Source of the DNA: Halomonas colorata
GTDB taxonomy: Bacteria; Pseudomonadota; Gammaproteobacteria; Pseudomonadales; Halomonadaceae
Direction of reading: 5' to 3'
Length of the DNA: 64,000 bases
Assembly (NCBI RefSeq): GCF_014897985.1
Contig: NZ_JABUZA010000007.1
Location: forward strand, 1-64,000
Made by a program: the position numbers and the translations under genes. The notes under the pieces were generated by a model. The model saw only the letters and a program-made list of their open reading frames with translations. It searched no databases and was not told the origin of the DNA. This document shows, piece by piece, positions 1-9,800 of the stretch (within the stretch, counting starts at the first letter, position 1; each line of letters begins with the position of its first letter).

Positions 1-234
1 ACGGGGACGGCTCATGGATCCTCCTAGGTACCTTTAGTATAAGGCCTAGAGGTGTCTACGAAACCCGGGGCGATTCAATATGCGCAAAATATAGGTGTCA
101 AGTTTATTGAAATCCACGCTCACAGTTACCTTAGAAGTTACTACGAAAGGTTTGGATTTGAGTTCATCAAAGAAGTAGAAGTTGTGGGCGAACATCAGTT
201 AATTGAAATGCGGCACCAAATAGTGCGCCCGTAA
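1..234 (+). pseudogene. C-terminal fragment of a GNAT (ElaA-like) N-acetyltransferase
   Basis: The last ~55 codons encode the end of a GNAT fold: a helix (AIQYAQNIGVKFIEIHAH), the acetyl-CoA-side YLRSYYERFGFEF motif and a final strand ending in IEMRH, as in ElaA-like acetyltransferases. The open frame begins at a GTG at 52 but is preceded by an in-frame TAA at 40-42. The residues GTFSIRPRGV, which would fit just before it, lie in a different frame (from base 3). The piece therefore looks frameshifted and cut by the window edge. There is no ribosome binding site at 52. It is more likely a remnant than a working 60-residue protein, but a sequencing indel near 50 cannot be excluded. Confidence 0.5.
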
Positions 235-395
235 TGCGGCGTTATCAGTGTAATCGCCCCGAAAATCCGAAGCGGTTGTAAGTAGATAATTCCGCTAAAT
301 CGAACTCGGTAACTAATTACCGAATTTCGATCAGTAATTGTGCCTGCCTATGTAGTAATTTCTTCGTCGCCGAAGGTTACCAGTTAGCAATTGCG

Positions 396-1163
396 TCACG
401 AGTGGTAGACCTGGCTGCGACCGCCATCGATCAGAATATCGGTGGCATTGATAAAACGCGCTTCATCGCTGGCTAGAAAAAGCGCCGTGTTGGCGACCTC
501 ATCGGCCTCACCGATGCGACGGCACGGCAGCAAGTCTATCTGGTGTTGGCGTTCGGCTTCGCTCAGGTCGGCCAGCCAAGCCTGAGCGGGCGGCGTGCGA
601 ATCAGGCCGGGTGAGATAGAGTTGACGCGGATACCATGCGCCGCATATTCGATTCCCAGTGAGCGGGTCAAACCGATCAGGCCGTGCTTGGCGACCGGGT
701 ACGGGAAGGCGCCGGGGATAATTTTGTGCCCGTGGACGGAGGCGATGTTGACGATATGGCCGTACTCGCGGGCCAACATGCCGGGTAGCGCAGCCTGTAT
801 GACCCGCCATGCGCCTTCCAGATTGATCGACAGGCAGCGCCGCCAAGTGGCTTCATCGGTTTCAAGCGGGTCTGAGAAAACGTTGACGCCAGCGGCATTG
901 ATCACAATATCGATTCGTCCCAAGGCATCGGTGACTGCCGCGACCGCGCGATTTATCGCTGTCGTGTCAGCTACATCGGCTTCCACGCCCACCACAGGGC
1001 GGCCAATTTCGCGCTCAAGCCGAGCACATTCCCTAGCCAGCGCATGGTTATCCCGGTCTAGTAGTGCCACGCTCGCGCCTTCGGAAAGAAAACGCTCAGC
1101 CGTTGCCAGACCGATGCCGCTGGCCCCGCCGGTAATGAGTGCCGTACGTTGCTTGAGTCTCAT
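396..1163 (-). CDS. SDR family NAD(P)-dependent oxidoreductase
   Basis: This is a classical short-chain dehydrogenase of 255 residues. The cofactor motif TGGASGIG is at 11-18, NAAG at 89-92, Asn114, and the catalytic Ser142-Tyr155-Lys159 set (Y-x3-K in YPVAK). The C-terminal region has the usual ISPGLIRTP loop and a closing IDGG motif, so the enzyme looks complete. An acidic Asp36 after the second strand favours NAD over NADP. The start is supported by a GAGGGA sequence upstream. The gene stands alone between the GNAT remnant and tspO, so context does not give the substrate. Sugar or polyol dehydrogenases are the nearest-looking relatives, but that is inference. Confidence 0.9.
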   Translation of the reverse strand: MRLKQRTALITGGASGIGLATAERFLSEGASVALLDRDNHALARECARLEREIGRPVVGVEADVADTTAINRAVAAVTDALGRIDIVINAAGVNVFSDPLETDEATWRRCLSINLEGAWRVIQAALPGMLAREYGHIVNIASVHGHKIIPGAFPYPVAKHGLIGLTRSLGIEYAAHGIRVNSISPGLIRTPPAQAWLADLSEAERQHQIDLLPCRRIGEADEVANTALFLASDEARFINATDILIDGGRSQVYHS

Positions 1164-1273
1164 GCGTGGTAATCCCTCTATTTATAATTGGGATGATAAG
1201 TAGAGTACGTCAGGAAGCCATGGCTGCCTGTTCTTTAATAGTTATTCCGTCCAATGCCATGTTTGGCCGTTCA

Positions 1274-1762
1274 TCACCCCAACACCTGCGGATTAAGCTG
1301 CCACACACTCCAGGTAAGCGCACAGGCTAGGCTGACCCAGGCGAGATAAGGCATTAGCAGCACACCTGCCAACGGCTTGAGCCGCCAAAACATCACCAGC
1401 GTAATTAAAATCAACACCCAGAGCGCGACCACGCCGATAAAGGCGATAGCGCCCAGCTGCCAGGCGAAGAAGAGCCAGGTCCAAAGGGCGTTAAGCGCCA
1501 ACTGTATTATGAATACCACAAGCGCGGGCCGGGCGCCGGGTTCGCGCCAGGCAAGCCAGGCGGCAATGCCCATCAGGCCGTAAAGTGTTGTCCACATCGG
1601 CCCGAATAACCAAGCGGGCGGCGCCCAAGCGGGCTGTTGGAGTGATTCGTAGAAAGACGCGGCGTTGATGGAAGCCACGGCGCCTATGCCGGCGGCGATA
1701 TAGGCCAATACCAGCCAGCCAATCAGGCCCAGAATCTGCTTCTTACGGGAAAGTGCACGCAC
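1274..1762 (-). CDS. tspO: TspO/MBR family tryptophan-rich sensory protein
   Basis: This is a small inner-membrane protein with five predicted transmembrane helices. The signature region QQPAWAPPAWLFGPMWTTLY is present, along with the tryptophan-rich helices of the TspO/peripheral benzodiazepine receptor family, which binds porphyrins and tetrapyrroles. The longer frame can start at a TTG (1798), but the GTG at 1762 has a GAGG ribosome binding site five bases away and gives 162 residues, the normal family length. That start is chosen here. The gene is monocistronic, about 110 bases upstream of the SDR gene's start and on the same strand. The ligand and role cannot be told from sequence. Confidence 0.88.
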   Translation of the reverse strand: MRALSRKKQILGLIGWLVLAYIAAGIGAVASINAASFYESLQQPAWAPPAWLFGPMWTTLYGLMGIAAWLAWREPGARPALVVFIIQLALNALWTWLFFAWQLGAIAFIGVVALWVLILITLVMFWRLKPLAGVLLMPYLAWVSLACALTWSVWQLNPQVLG

Positions 1763-1996
1763 GTGAGCCTCTGCTGTAAAGTATAAAAATCGTTTCAAGC
1801 TTAGTGTAAGGCAATGGGATCGGCCACGACGGCGGTTGTGAAAGCTTGCGGCTAAACACTTCGAGCGTTCCGGCTTAACTCAGGTTCACGGTGAGGCAGG
1901 CGCGGTACTTGGTGGCAATTTCCCATCAAGCATCAATCTTCTCTTTCTCGATTCTGAGCGTTCTGAATATCTAATTAGCTACAAGGAGCCGATAAC

Positions 1997-2272
1997 ATGA
2001 AAGATTTACCCGTAAATGTTTCTCCCTATAAAAGAACGCCAGAATTTACCGAAGAGAGCGTTCCCACGGGATTGTTGAAGGACCACACTACCAAAGACGG
2101 TGTATGGGGCAAGATTGTGGTGCTTGAAGGCTTGCTGGAGTACACGATTAAAGAGCCTGCACTGGATATCATCGAGCTAAGCCCAGAGCGGTATGGTGTT
2201 GTAGAGCCAACGATAAAACATCATATCAAGCCATTGGGTCCGGTAAGATTTTTTGTTGAATTTTATCGCTAA
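1997..2272 (+). CDS. DUF1971 domain protein (TehB N-terminal-like cupin)
   Basis: This 91-residue protein belongs to the DUF1971 family, a small cupin-like domain also found fused to the N-terminus of some tellurite-resistance TehB methyltransferases. Visible family features are the N-terminal LPxxxxxYKRTPEF stretch, a TGLLKDHTTKxGVWGKIVVLEG core and a C-terminal VEPxxxHHIxPLGPVxFFVEFYR strand carrying paired histidines. The start is clear: an AAGGAG box lies eight to nine bases before the ATG. It stands alone. Stand-alone members have no well-established function, so a link to tellurite should not be assumed. Confidence 0.85.
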   Translation: MKDLPVNVSPYKRTPEFTEESVPTGLLKDHTTKDGVWGKIVVLEGLLEYTIKEPALDIIELSPERYGVVEPTIKHHIKPLGPVRFFVEFYR

Positions 2273-2420
2273 TTTGCAAGCTGATGAGAACCGGCCGCTT
2301 GAATATCGTTCGCCATAAGCGTTACGGATTTTACAGGTTTAATCCTGAAGTCGGGATAGAAAAGCCAAATCGTCAAAAAAACTATGTCCCATAGACTGTA
2401 CAGGTTGAGCATTCGAGCGC

Positions 2421-2444
2421 ATACTTGTACCTTAAAATGTACAT
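2421..2444 (+). promoter_or_regulatory. YefM-type operator upstream of the toxin-antitoxin pair
   Basis: Just before the yefM ribosome binding site there is an ATGTACAT palindrome (2437-2444, core TGTACA) and a second half-like TTGTACC about 12 bases upstream. YefM antitoxins of the E. coli type repress their own promoter by binding TGTACA-core palindromes arranged as a long and a short repeat. The placement here fits that arrangement. The assignment rests on motif and position only. Confidence 0.6.
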
Positions 2445-2455
2445 GTGGAGGTTCC

Positions 2456-2710
2456 ATGCGAATCGTATCCTTTACAGAAGCCAGAAATGGTTTAAAAGCC
2501 GTGTTGGATAGTGTCGTTAACGATGCAGACACCACTGTTATTACCCGGCGTGATGCTGAGGATGCGGTGGTCATGTCATTGGATTACTACAACAGCCTGA
2601 TGGAAACGGTGCACCTGTTACGTTCACCAGCCAACGCTGAGCATCTAAATCGTTCCATTGCGCAGTTCAAAGCAGGAAAAACAACCCAAAGAGAGTTGGT
2701 TGATGAGTAA
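2456..2710 (+). CDS. yefM: YefM-family antitoxin
   Basis: This 84-residue Phd/YefM antitoxin starts with the dimerising DNA-binding domain (MRIVSFTEARNGLKAVLDSV...) and the conserved ITRRDAEDAVVMSLDYYNSL segment. It ends in a flexible acidic tail (TTQRELVDE) that would wrap the toxin. The ATG at 2456 follows a GGAGG box by five bases; the longer frame upstream runs through the operator and is not used. The stop overlaps the start of yoeB by eight bases, which indicates translational coupling. It should neutralise YoeB and, with it, repress the operon through the TGTACA sites just upstream. Confidence 0.93.
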   Translation: MRIVSFTEARNGLKAVLDSVVNDADTTVITRRDAEDAVVMSLDYYNSLMETVHLLRSPANAEHLNRSIAQFKAGKTTQRELVDE

Positions 2711-2966
2711 TCGCCTGCTGTCATGGACCGATGAGTCGTGGATCGACTATCTGTACTGGCAAACACAAGACAAAAAGACGCTAAAGCGAATTAATAAACT
2801 GATCAACGATATAAAACGTTCGCCCTTTGAGGGCATCGGTAAGCCAGAGCCATTAAAGGAAAACCTGGCTGGCTTCTGGTCCCGCCGTATTGATGATACC
2901 AACCGCTTGGTTTACGCCGTGGACGACCAAGCTATTACGATAATTTCGTGTCGCTATCACTACTAA
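2703..2966 (+). CDS. yoeB: YoeB-family ribosome-dependent mRNA interferase toxin
   Basis: This 87-residue toxin of the YoeB/RelE fold cleaves mRNA in the ribosomal A site. Residues matching the E. coli YoeB active site are all present with an offset of three: Glu49, Arg68, His86 and the terminal Tyr87. The conserved core PFEGIGKPEPLKENLAGFWSRRI is intact, so the toxin is predicted active. Its ATG lies inside the end of yefM (ATGAGTAA overlap), the usual antitoxin-first arrangement. A longer frame from 2658 lies within yefM and is not favoured. Confidence 0.95.
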   Translation: MSNRLLSWTDESWIDYLYWQTQDKKTLKRINKLINDIKRSPFEGIGKPEPLKENLAGFWSRRIDDTNRLVYAVDDQAITIISCRYHY

Positions 2967-3092
2967 CACCATCATTACCGCTTTCAGCGCACAAGATACT
3001 TCAGCAGACGAAAAAGCTTAAAGGCGGCATGTCTGACAAATGCTGCCATACTCTTCCATGTCACTAAATCCATGGAAGAGAGGAGCGACACA

Positions 3093-4127
3093 ATGGTACG
3101 TCCGGTTTTTGCACGTACGTTACTGGTGAACTGTATGGGCGCCGCACTCGCGGCTGGCTACATCGGCAGCGCCTCGGCTGAAGACGCACCTCAATACGAC
3201 GGTGAACTGTCCGGTTTTGAATACGCCTACCCGGTCGAGCGGTTCGATTTCAGTTCTCAAGGCCAGGACATGCAGATGGCCTACCTGGATGTTCAGCCGG
3301 AAGAGGGCAGCGCCAACGGCCGCACGGTGGTGCTGATGCACGGCAAGAATTTCTGCGCGGGTACCTGGGAAGACACGATTGAAGCGCTGACTGATGCGGG
3401 CTACCGCGTCATCGCGCCGGATCAGGTGGGGTTCTGTAAATCGACCAAGCCTGAGCATTATCAGTTTAGCTTCCACCAACTAGCGGCCAATACCCAGGCA
3501 CTGCTGGAGGATCTGGATGTAGATGACGTGACCGTGATGGGCCATTCCATGGGCGGTATGCTGGCCACACGTTTTGCACTGATGTACCCGGAGCAGACCG
3601 AGCAGCTGGTAATGGTTAACCCGATTGGGCTTGAGGACTGGAAAGCCCTTGGCGTGCCTTACCAGAGCATTGATGAAGGGTATCAATCCGAGCTTGAAAA
3701 AACCGCTGAGGGCATCCGCGCCTATCAGGAAAGTACCTACTACGTGGATACCTGGGAGCCTGAGTACGACCGTTGGGTAGAAATGCTGGCAGGTATGTAC
3801 GCTGGCGAAGACGGAGAACTGGTCGCCTGGAATCAGGCGCTGACGTCAGACATGGTCTTTACTCAGCCGGTGGTTCATGAATTTGATCAATTGCAGATGC
3901 CTACGCTGTTACTGATTGGCGAGAAGGACAACACCGCCATCGGCAAGGCGCAAGCGCCGGAAGATGTTCAGGAAACCCTGGGCCGGTACGATGTGCTGGG
4001 TGAACAGGCCGCTAACGCCATTCCGCAGGCAACGCTGGTCGAATTTCCAGAGCTTGGCCATTCGCCGCAAATTCAGGAACCCGAGCGTTTCCACGAAGAG
4101 CTGCTTAAAGGTCTGGAAAGGCTTTAA
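3093..4127 (+). CDS. Exported alpha/beta hydrolase
   Basis: This is a 344-residue alpha/beta-fold hydrolase with an N-terminal signal peptide (cleavage likely after SASA, near residue 29), so it acts in the periplasm or outside. The nucleophile elbow GHSMGG places Ser152 as nucleophile, with an HGKN oxyanion segment before it and a catalytic His in ELGHSPQIQEP near the C-terminus. The ATG at 3093 is preferred over the in-frame ATG at 3072 because an AGAGGAG box sits before it and it begins the signal peptide directly. The substrate is unknown: the fold covers esterases, epoxide and haloalkane hydrolases and lactonases. It converges with the AraC-type gene. Confidence 0.85.
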   Translation: MVRPVFARTLLVNCMGAALAAGYIGSASAEDAPQYDGELSGFEYAYPVERFDFSSQGQDMQMAYLDVQPEEGSANGRTVVLMHGKNFCAGTWEDTIEALTDAGYRVIAPDQVGFCKSTKPEHYQFSFHQLAANTQALLEDLDVDDVTVMGHSMGGMLATRFALMYPEQTEQLVMVNPIGLEDWKALGVPYQSIDEGYQSELEKTAEGIRAYQESTYYVDTWEPEYDRWVEMLAGMYAGEDGELVAWNQALTSDMVFTQPVVHEFDQLQMPTLLLIGEKDNTAIGKAQAPEDVQETLGRYDVLGEQAANAIPQATLVEFPELGHSPQIQEPERFHEELLKGLERL

Positions 4128-4223
4128 CGCTGAGATGCATGTTTGAAAACAGCGTCATCGTCTGAGTGTCCTGTAATGGGTAGGCGCGGGGAGCTTTAAG
4201 CGCCTTGCGCCTGTCAGCCTTAA

Positions 4224-5183
4224 TCAAGCGCTCGCTGAGGCTGCCGCGATGCCTCTTAGCTGGCTAACGTCGGCACGTGGGGGGGCGCCAAACATGCGGC
4301 TATATTCGCGGCTAAAGTGGGAAGGGCTTTCATATCCCACCCGGTAACTGGCGGTGGCCGCTTCCAGCCCCTCGGCCAGCATGAGTCGCCGGGCTTCGTG
4401 CAGGCGAAGCTTTTTCTGATACTGCAGGGGTGACATTCGGGTGACTTGCCTAAAGCTGTGGTAAAGCGTCGACTCGCTCATATTGGCAGCCGCTGCCAGT
4501 TCGCTGATCTTCAGGGGCTGGGTAAAGTGCTCTTTAAGCGCATAGATGACCCGCGCAATCCGATTCGCCTGAGAATCCGAGGCGGTAAACCGGCGCATAT
4601 GAGACCCCAGGTCGCCCATCAGGGCTCGATAGATTAACTCTCGACGAGCCAGGGGGGAGAGCACCTTTATATCTTCCGGTGTGTCGAGCAGACTTAATAA
4701 TCGATAGAGCGCGCCCTGCATCCGGGCATCCATGGGAGCCGACGTTAAGCCGCAGTCCAATTTGGAGCAGATGACATCGCTCCCCGTGGGCAGTGCCTTG
4801 TCGCCCAGTTCGAGTATCAAACCGGCGACTTCCTGAGGATCCACCGAGACCTTAACCGCCAGATAGGGCTGCTCTGGCGTGGCATGGTCAATTCTACCTA
4901 CCACAGGAAGATCAATGGCGCTCGCCATATAGCTTGGGCCGCTGTAGACGAACTCCTTGTCTCCCAATAGCACGGTCTTACTGCCCTGAACCACAAAGCA
5001 TAGGCACGGTTCATAAACGGCACAGTGAAAACTGGTAGGGGCGTCAGCGCGTATCAGTTGGACCTCGGCAATTGCCGTATCCTGCAGTGCTTCCAGGGGG
5101 GACCAGCGCCGCACGACGTGGCTCAATTGCTGTGGCAGGCTGTCGCTGAAATGGGTGATTTGCTCAGGCACGATAACGGTCAA
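4224..5183 (-). CDS. AraC family transcriptional regulator (AraC_N type)
   Basis: This 319-residue regulator has an N-terminal AraC_N (PF06719-like) effector domain at about 25-190 and a C-terminal AraC DNA-binding domain with two helix-turn-helix motifs at about 215-310. The latter includes ISELAAAANMSESTLYHSFRQ and the signature VGYESPSHFSREYSRMFG. Members of this subgroup often control a neighbouring hydrolase, oxidoreductase or efflux gene. Here both the hydrolase (convergent) and the RND pump (divergent) are candidates. No operator could be identified in the spacer. Confidence 0.9.
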   Translation of the reverse strand: MTVIVPEQITHFSDSLPQQLSHVVRRWSPLEALQDTAIAEVQLIRADAPTSFHCAVYEPCLCFVVQGSKTVLLGDKEFVYSGPSYMASAIDLPVVGRIDHATPEQPYLAVKVSVDPQEVAGLILELGDKALPTGSDVICSKLDCGLTSAPMDARMQGALYRLLSLLDTPEDIKVLSPLARRELIYRALMGDLGSHMRRFTASDSQANRIARVIYALKEHFTQPLKISELAAAANMSESTLYHSFRQVTRMSPLQYQKKLRLHEARRLMLAEGLEAATASYRVGYESPSHFSREYSRMFGAPPRADVSQLRGIAAASASA

Positions 5184-5656
5184 TGGCTTTCCTCCTTAAC
5201 AGATTGCAGTATATGCCTACGCTTCAGGAACCGAAGGCTTTTCGTTGGGTTTTGCAGAATTAGGCAATCACCGCGTTGAAATCGGCAACCCTTGCCGTGT
5301 GTCATTAAACAGACACAATGCATAGAGGCGAAAACACACTGCTTTCACGATCTTCCAACCTTGTTTAGCGACTCACGCCTCACGACAGAATCAGGCAATC
5401 ATGCCGCAGGAACGCGCTACCTGACATTCGCTCGTCTCGCCTATCGTGAGTGACGTTTGATGGGCATGCCTGTCTGTTCAGCCTCTTCATGCCACCACCC
5501 TCGTCTGTCGCTCTTTCGCAGCTTAACCGACGCGTTAAAAGCCAGCGCGGTGCGAATCTGTTTACGGGCCTATTCAAGAACGTACACAAGCACGTAATTA
5601 AAAACGTAATGAACAATCTAGCTATCGGAAGCCGGTGGCCATTGGAGCAAGTAATC
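5184..5656. other. Intergenic region between the AraC-type regulator and RND efflux genes
   Basis: These 473 bases contain no convincing gene. A frame open from 5450 runs into the adaptor gene, but its extra 69 residues do not resemble an adaptor N-terminus. The divergent promoters for the regulator and the efflux pair should lie here. No clear inverted repeat or known operator was recognised. Confidence 0.5.
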
Positions 5657-6841
5657 ATGGGAAGCCTTTTACAAAGAACCCGTCTTGCAGGCGGCCGGGC
5701 GGTGATCCTGCCTCTGCTGCTAACGGCCTTGCTGTCAGGATGCGAGGCTAAGAGCGAAGAAGTGTCAGCGCCTGCACCACCGCCACCGGAAGTTGATGTG
5801 GCAGAAGTCGTGGCTCAACCAGTGGTGTTAAGTGAGTCGTTCACCGGGCGCGTAGAGGCCGCTGAAACGGTCGAGTTAAGGGCGCGGGTGAGCGGCTATA
5901 TTCAGGAAGTTGCTTTTGAAGAGGGCGAGTTGGTAGCCCAAGGGGATCTGCTATTTCTGATTGATCAACGCCCTTATCTGGCGCGTGTTGGCGCCGCCCA
6001 GGCGGATCTTGCTCAGGCCAGGAGCCAACTGGCCCAGGCGGGAAGCGAGGCCGAACGGGCTCGGGTGTTAGTGGGGCGCCAAGCCATTTCTCAGGAGGTT
6101 CATGACCAGCGTCAGGCGGCCCTGAATAATAATCGGGCCATGGTGGATGCCGCGCAAGCGGCGTTAGATATCGCCGAGCTTGACCTTGAATACACTCGCA
6201 TTACGGCACCGGTCAGTGGTCGCGCCGGTCGGGCAATGGTGACCCGCGGCAACCTGGCCAATGCCGATCAGAGCTTATTGACCACGCTGGTGAGCATTGA
6301 TCCAGTCCACGTCTATTTTGAGGCTGACGAACAGGCCGCGTTTGCCAGCCAGGCACTGCTGGTCGGTGACGCGCCGAACAGCCTGAGCATTGAGCTGGGC
6401 GGCGACCCTCAGCGGCAGTACAAGGGAACCCTGGACTTTATCGATAACCACTTAAACCCCAATACGGGCACCCTGCAATTCCGGGCGGTGTTAGCCAACC
6501 CGGATGGCCGCATCCGCCCCGGGGAATTCGCACGGGTCGACATGCCGGTCGCACGTTTAGAGCAAGCGTTACTGGTGGACCGCAAGGCGGTATTGACCAA
6601 TCAGGATCGCCGCTACGTCTATGTCCTCGATGAAAACAACCTGGCAGAGCGGCGCCAGGTAACCACTGGGCGCCAGGTGGGGCAACAAACGGTTATTACC
6701 GAAGGGCTTAACGCCGGTGACCGGGTGATCGTCAACGGTGTACAAAAAGTGTTCTTCCCCGGCATGGAAGTGAGCCCGCAAAGCGTAGCGACTGCGCCAG
6801 CGGTTGATGCCCAACCCTCCATTGCTGCCAGGGAAGAATAA
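5657..6841 (+). CDS. RND efflux periplasmic adaptor (membrane fusion protein, MexE/AcrA type)
   Basis: This 394-residue adaptor links an RND pump to an outer-membrane channel. The ATG at 5657 follows GGAG by nine bases and starts a lipoprotein signal with lipobox LLSGC (Cys29), so the mature protein is anchored in the inner membrane. Next come a proline-rich linker, barrel-sandwich halves (SGYIQEVAFEEGELVAQGDLLF and ITAPVSGRAGRAMV), an alpha-helical hairpin of alanine- and glutamine-rich heptads at about 100-165, and a beta-barrel/proximal domain. It precedes the pump by six bases, forming an operon. Confidence 0.93.
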   Translation: MGSLLQRTRLAGGRAVILPLLLTALLSGCEAKSEEVSAPAPPPPEVDVAEVVAQPVVLSESFTGRVEAAETVELRARVSGYIQEVAFEEGELVAQGDLLFLIDQRPYLARVGAAQADLAQARSQLAQAGSEAERARVLVGRQAISQEVHDQRQAALNNNRAMVDAAQAALDIAELDLEYTRITAPVSGRAGRAMVTRGNLANADQSLLTTLVSIDPVHVYFEADEQAAFASQALLVGDAPNSLSIELGGDPQRQYKGTLDFIDNHLNPNTGTLQFRAVLANPDGRIRPGEFARVDMPVARLEQALLVDRKAVLTNQDRRYVYVLDENNLAERRQVTTGRQVGQQTVITEGLNAGDRVIVNGVQKVFFPGMEVSPQSVATAPAVDAQPSIAAREE

Positions 6842-6847
6842 ACCGCC

Positions 6848-9800
6848 ATGAACTTCTCACGTTTCTTCGTGGACCGACCGATTTTTGCGGCGGTGCTGTC
6901 GATCATTATTCTGGCGGTAGGGTTGATCTCCATTCCCAACCTGCCGATTAGCGAATACCCGGACGTGGTGCCGCCCTCCGTGGTGGTGCGCACGGTCTAC
7001 CCAGGCGCTAACCCGAAGGAGATCGCCGAGACGGTCGCCACGCCTTTAGAAGAGGCCATCAACGGCGTCGAGGACATGATGTACCTCAAGTCCGTGGCGG
7101 GCTCCGATGGCGTGCTGCAGATGACCGTCACCTTCCGCCCAGGCACCGATGCCGAACAGGCCGCCGTTCGGGTGCAGAACCGCGTCAGCCAGGCGGAAGC
7201 CCGGCTGCCGGAAGCTGTGCGCCGCCAAGGCGTCACCACCCAAAAGCAGTCACCGACCTTTCTGATGGTCGTTCACCTGACGTCTCCCAGTGGCGAATAC
7301 GACACCCTCTACTTACGTAACTATGTGCGGCTGAATGTGCGTGATCGCCTGGCACGGATCGAGGGGATCGGTGATGCGCAGATATTCGGCGGCGGGGATT
7401 ACGCGATGCGGGCGTGGCTGGACCCCGACCGCATAGCCGCCCGCGGCCTGACCGCCAGCGATGTAGTGGGGGCCATGCGTGAACAGAACGTGCAGGTCTC
7501 CGCCGGGCAGCTAGGGGCCGAGCCCATTGAGGAGAGTGACTCCCTAACGTTGATCAACGCCCGTGGGCGGCTGGAAACGGTTGAGGAATTTGGTGACATC
7601 GTACTAACGCGTGGCGACAGCGGCGAAATCCTCAGGCTTTCTGATGTGGCGCGGCTGGAAATGGGCGCCGGGGACTATACGCTGCGCTCACAGCTGGATA
7701 GCAATAGCGCGGTGGGTGTGGGGATATTCCAGGCTCCGGGTGCCAATGCGCTGGAGATTCGCGAGCAGGTCATCGCCACCATGGACGAGCTTTCCGAGCA
7801 ATTCCCGGAAGGCGTGGAATATGAAGCGGTCTACGACACCACCATCTTCGTCAATGACTCCATCAAGTCAGTGATCGCCACCCTGCTGGAAGCCGTGCTG
7901 CTGGTGGTGCTGGTTGTCACGCTGTTCCTGCAGACCTGGCGCGCCTCTATTATTCCATTACTGGCGGTACCGGTCTCGGTGATCGGCACCTTTGGGGCGC
8001 TCTACCTGCTGGGTTACTCGATCAACACGCTGACCCTGTTTGGTCTTGTGCTGGCCATCGGTATCGTGGTGGACGACGCCATTGTGGTGGTGGAAAACGT
8101 CGAGCGGAACATTGAGGAAGGCCTTAAGCCGCAGGCCGCCGCGCATCAGGCCATGCGCGAGGTCTCCGGCCCGATTATCGCCGTAGGCCTAGTGCTGTGT
8201 GCGGTGTTTATTCCCATGGCCTTCCTGTCGGGGGTGACTGGTCAATTCTATAGCCAGTTCGCGGTGACGATTGCTATCTCCACGGTGATCTCCACCATTA
8301 ACTCGCTGACCCTGTCGCCCGCGCTGGCAGCCATGCTGCTCAAGCCCCATAACGCGCCCAAGGATCGTCTCACCCGCATCATCGATAAGCTGTTTGGCTG
8401 GATTTTCCGTCCCTTCAATCGCTTTTTTAACGCTAGTTCCAATAAGTATCAGGGCGGTGTGGCTCGCTCCCTGAAGCACCGTGGCGCGGTGTTTGTGGTT
8501 TACGCGCTGTTGCTGTTGGGCACCGGTGTGATGTTCAAGGCGGTGCCGCCCGGGTTTATTCCGGTGCAGGATAAACTCTACCTGATTGCAGGCGTCATTC
8601 TGCCGGAAGGCGCGTCTCTGGAGCGAACCGATCAAATGCTTCAGGACGTGGTGGATATCGCCATGGAGACTGAAGGCGTTGAGCACGCCATAGCCTTTCC
8701 TGGCTTGAATGCGCTGCAGTTCACCAATACCTCCAATACCGGGGTCGCTTTTCTTACTCTCAGCGCCTTTGGTGAGCGCACCCTTGGCGCCGCTGACATT
8801 AATGCTCGCATCAATCAGGGCATTGGCGGTTTGAAAGAGGGTTTTGCGTTCTCCTTCATGCCGCCGCCGATTCTGGGGTTGGGCAACGGTTCTGGTTTCC
8901 AGCTGTTTATCGAGGATCGCGGTAATCTTGGCTATGGAGCCTTGCAGGAGGCCGTTAATCAACTCCAGGGCGCGATTGCCCAAACGCCTGGGTTGGGGTT
9001 TCCTATCAGCAGCTATCAATCGAATGTGCCTCAACTGGATGCAGAGGTCGATCGGTTGAGAGCCAAAGCCCAGGGCGTGCCGTTGACTGAACTCTTCGAC
9101 ACCTTGCAGACCTACCTTGGCTCGACCTATGTGAATGACTTCAACCGCTTTGGTCGCACCTGGCAGGTCATCGCCCAGGCGGACGCCCCTTATCGGGCAA
9201 GCGTGGAAGATATCGCCAAACTGCGTACCCGCAATGACCAGGGTGAGATGGTGCCGATTGGTACGATGGTGAATATCAAACAAACCTTCGGTCCGGACCC
9301 AGTACTGCGTTACAACGGTTATCCCGCCGCGGATCTCGCCGGAGAGATCGACCCTCGGGTGCTCTCTTCTGCTCAGGCGATGGACGTTATCAACGCGTTG
9401 GCGGCAGAGGTGTTACCCCCGGGTATGGCATTGGAATGGACCGATCTGAGCTATCAGCAATCCACCCAGGGCAATGCGGCCATGGTGGTCTTCCCGCTAT
9501 CGATCCTGCTGGTATTTTTGGTATTGGCGGCACTCTATGAAAGCTGGACGTTACCATTGACAGTGATTCTGATCGTGCCGATGTCGATGCTGGCGGCGCT
9601 GATAGGCGTTTGGTTTGGCGGGGGTGACAACAACATCTTCGTACAGGTAGGGCTAGTAGTATTGATTGGCCTGGCGTGTAAAAACGCCATCCTGATCGTG
9701 GAATTCGCCCGAGAGTTGGAGCTGCAGGGCAAGAGCGTGGTGGAGGCAGCCCTGGAAGCTTGCCGGTTGCGTCTGCGGCCTATCATCATGACGTCTATCG

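Noticed and set aside
8189..9283. Long minus-strand frame inside the RND pump gene
   Set aside because: It is antisense to an unambiguous pump gene, and its translation shows no domain.
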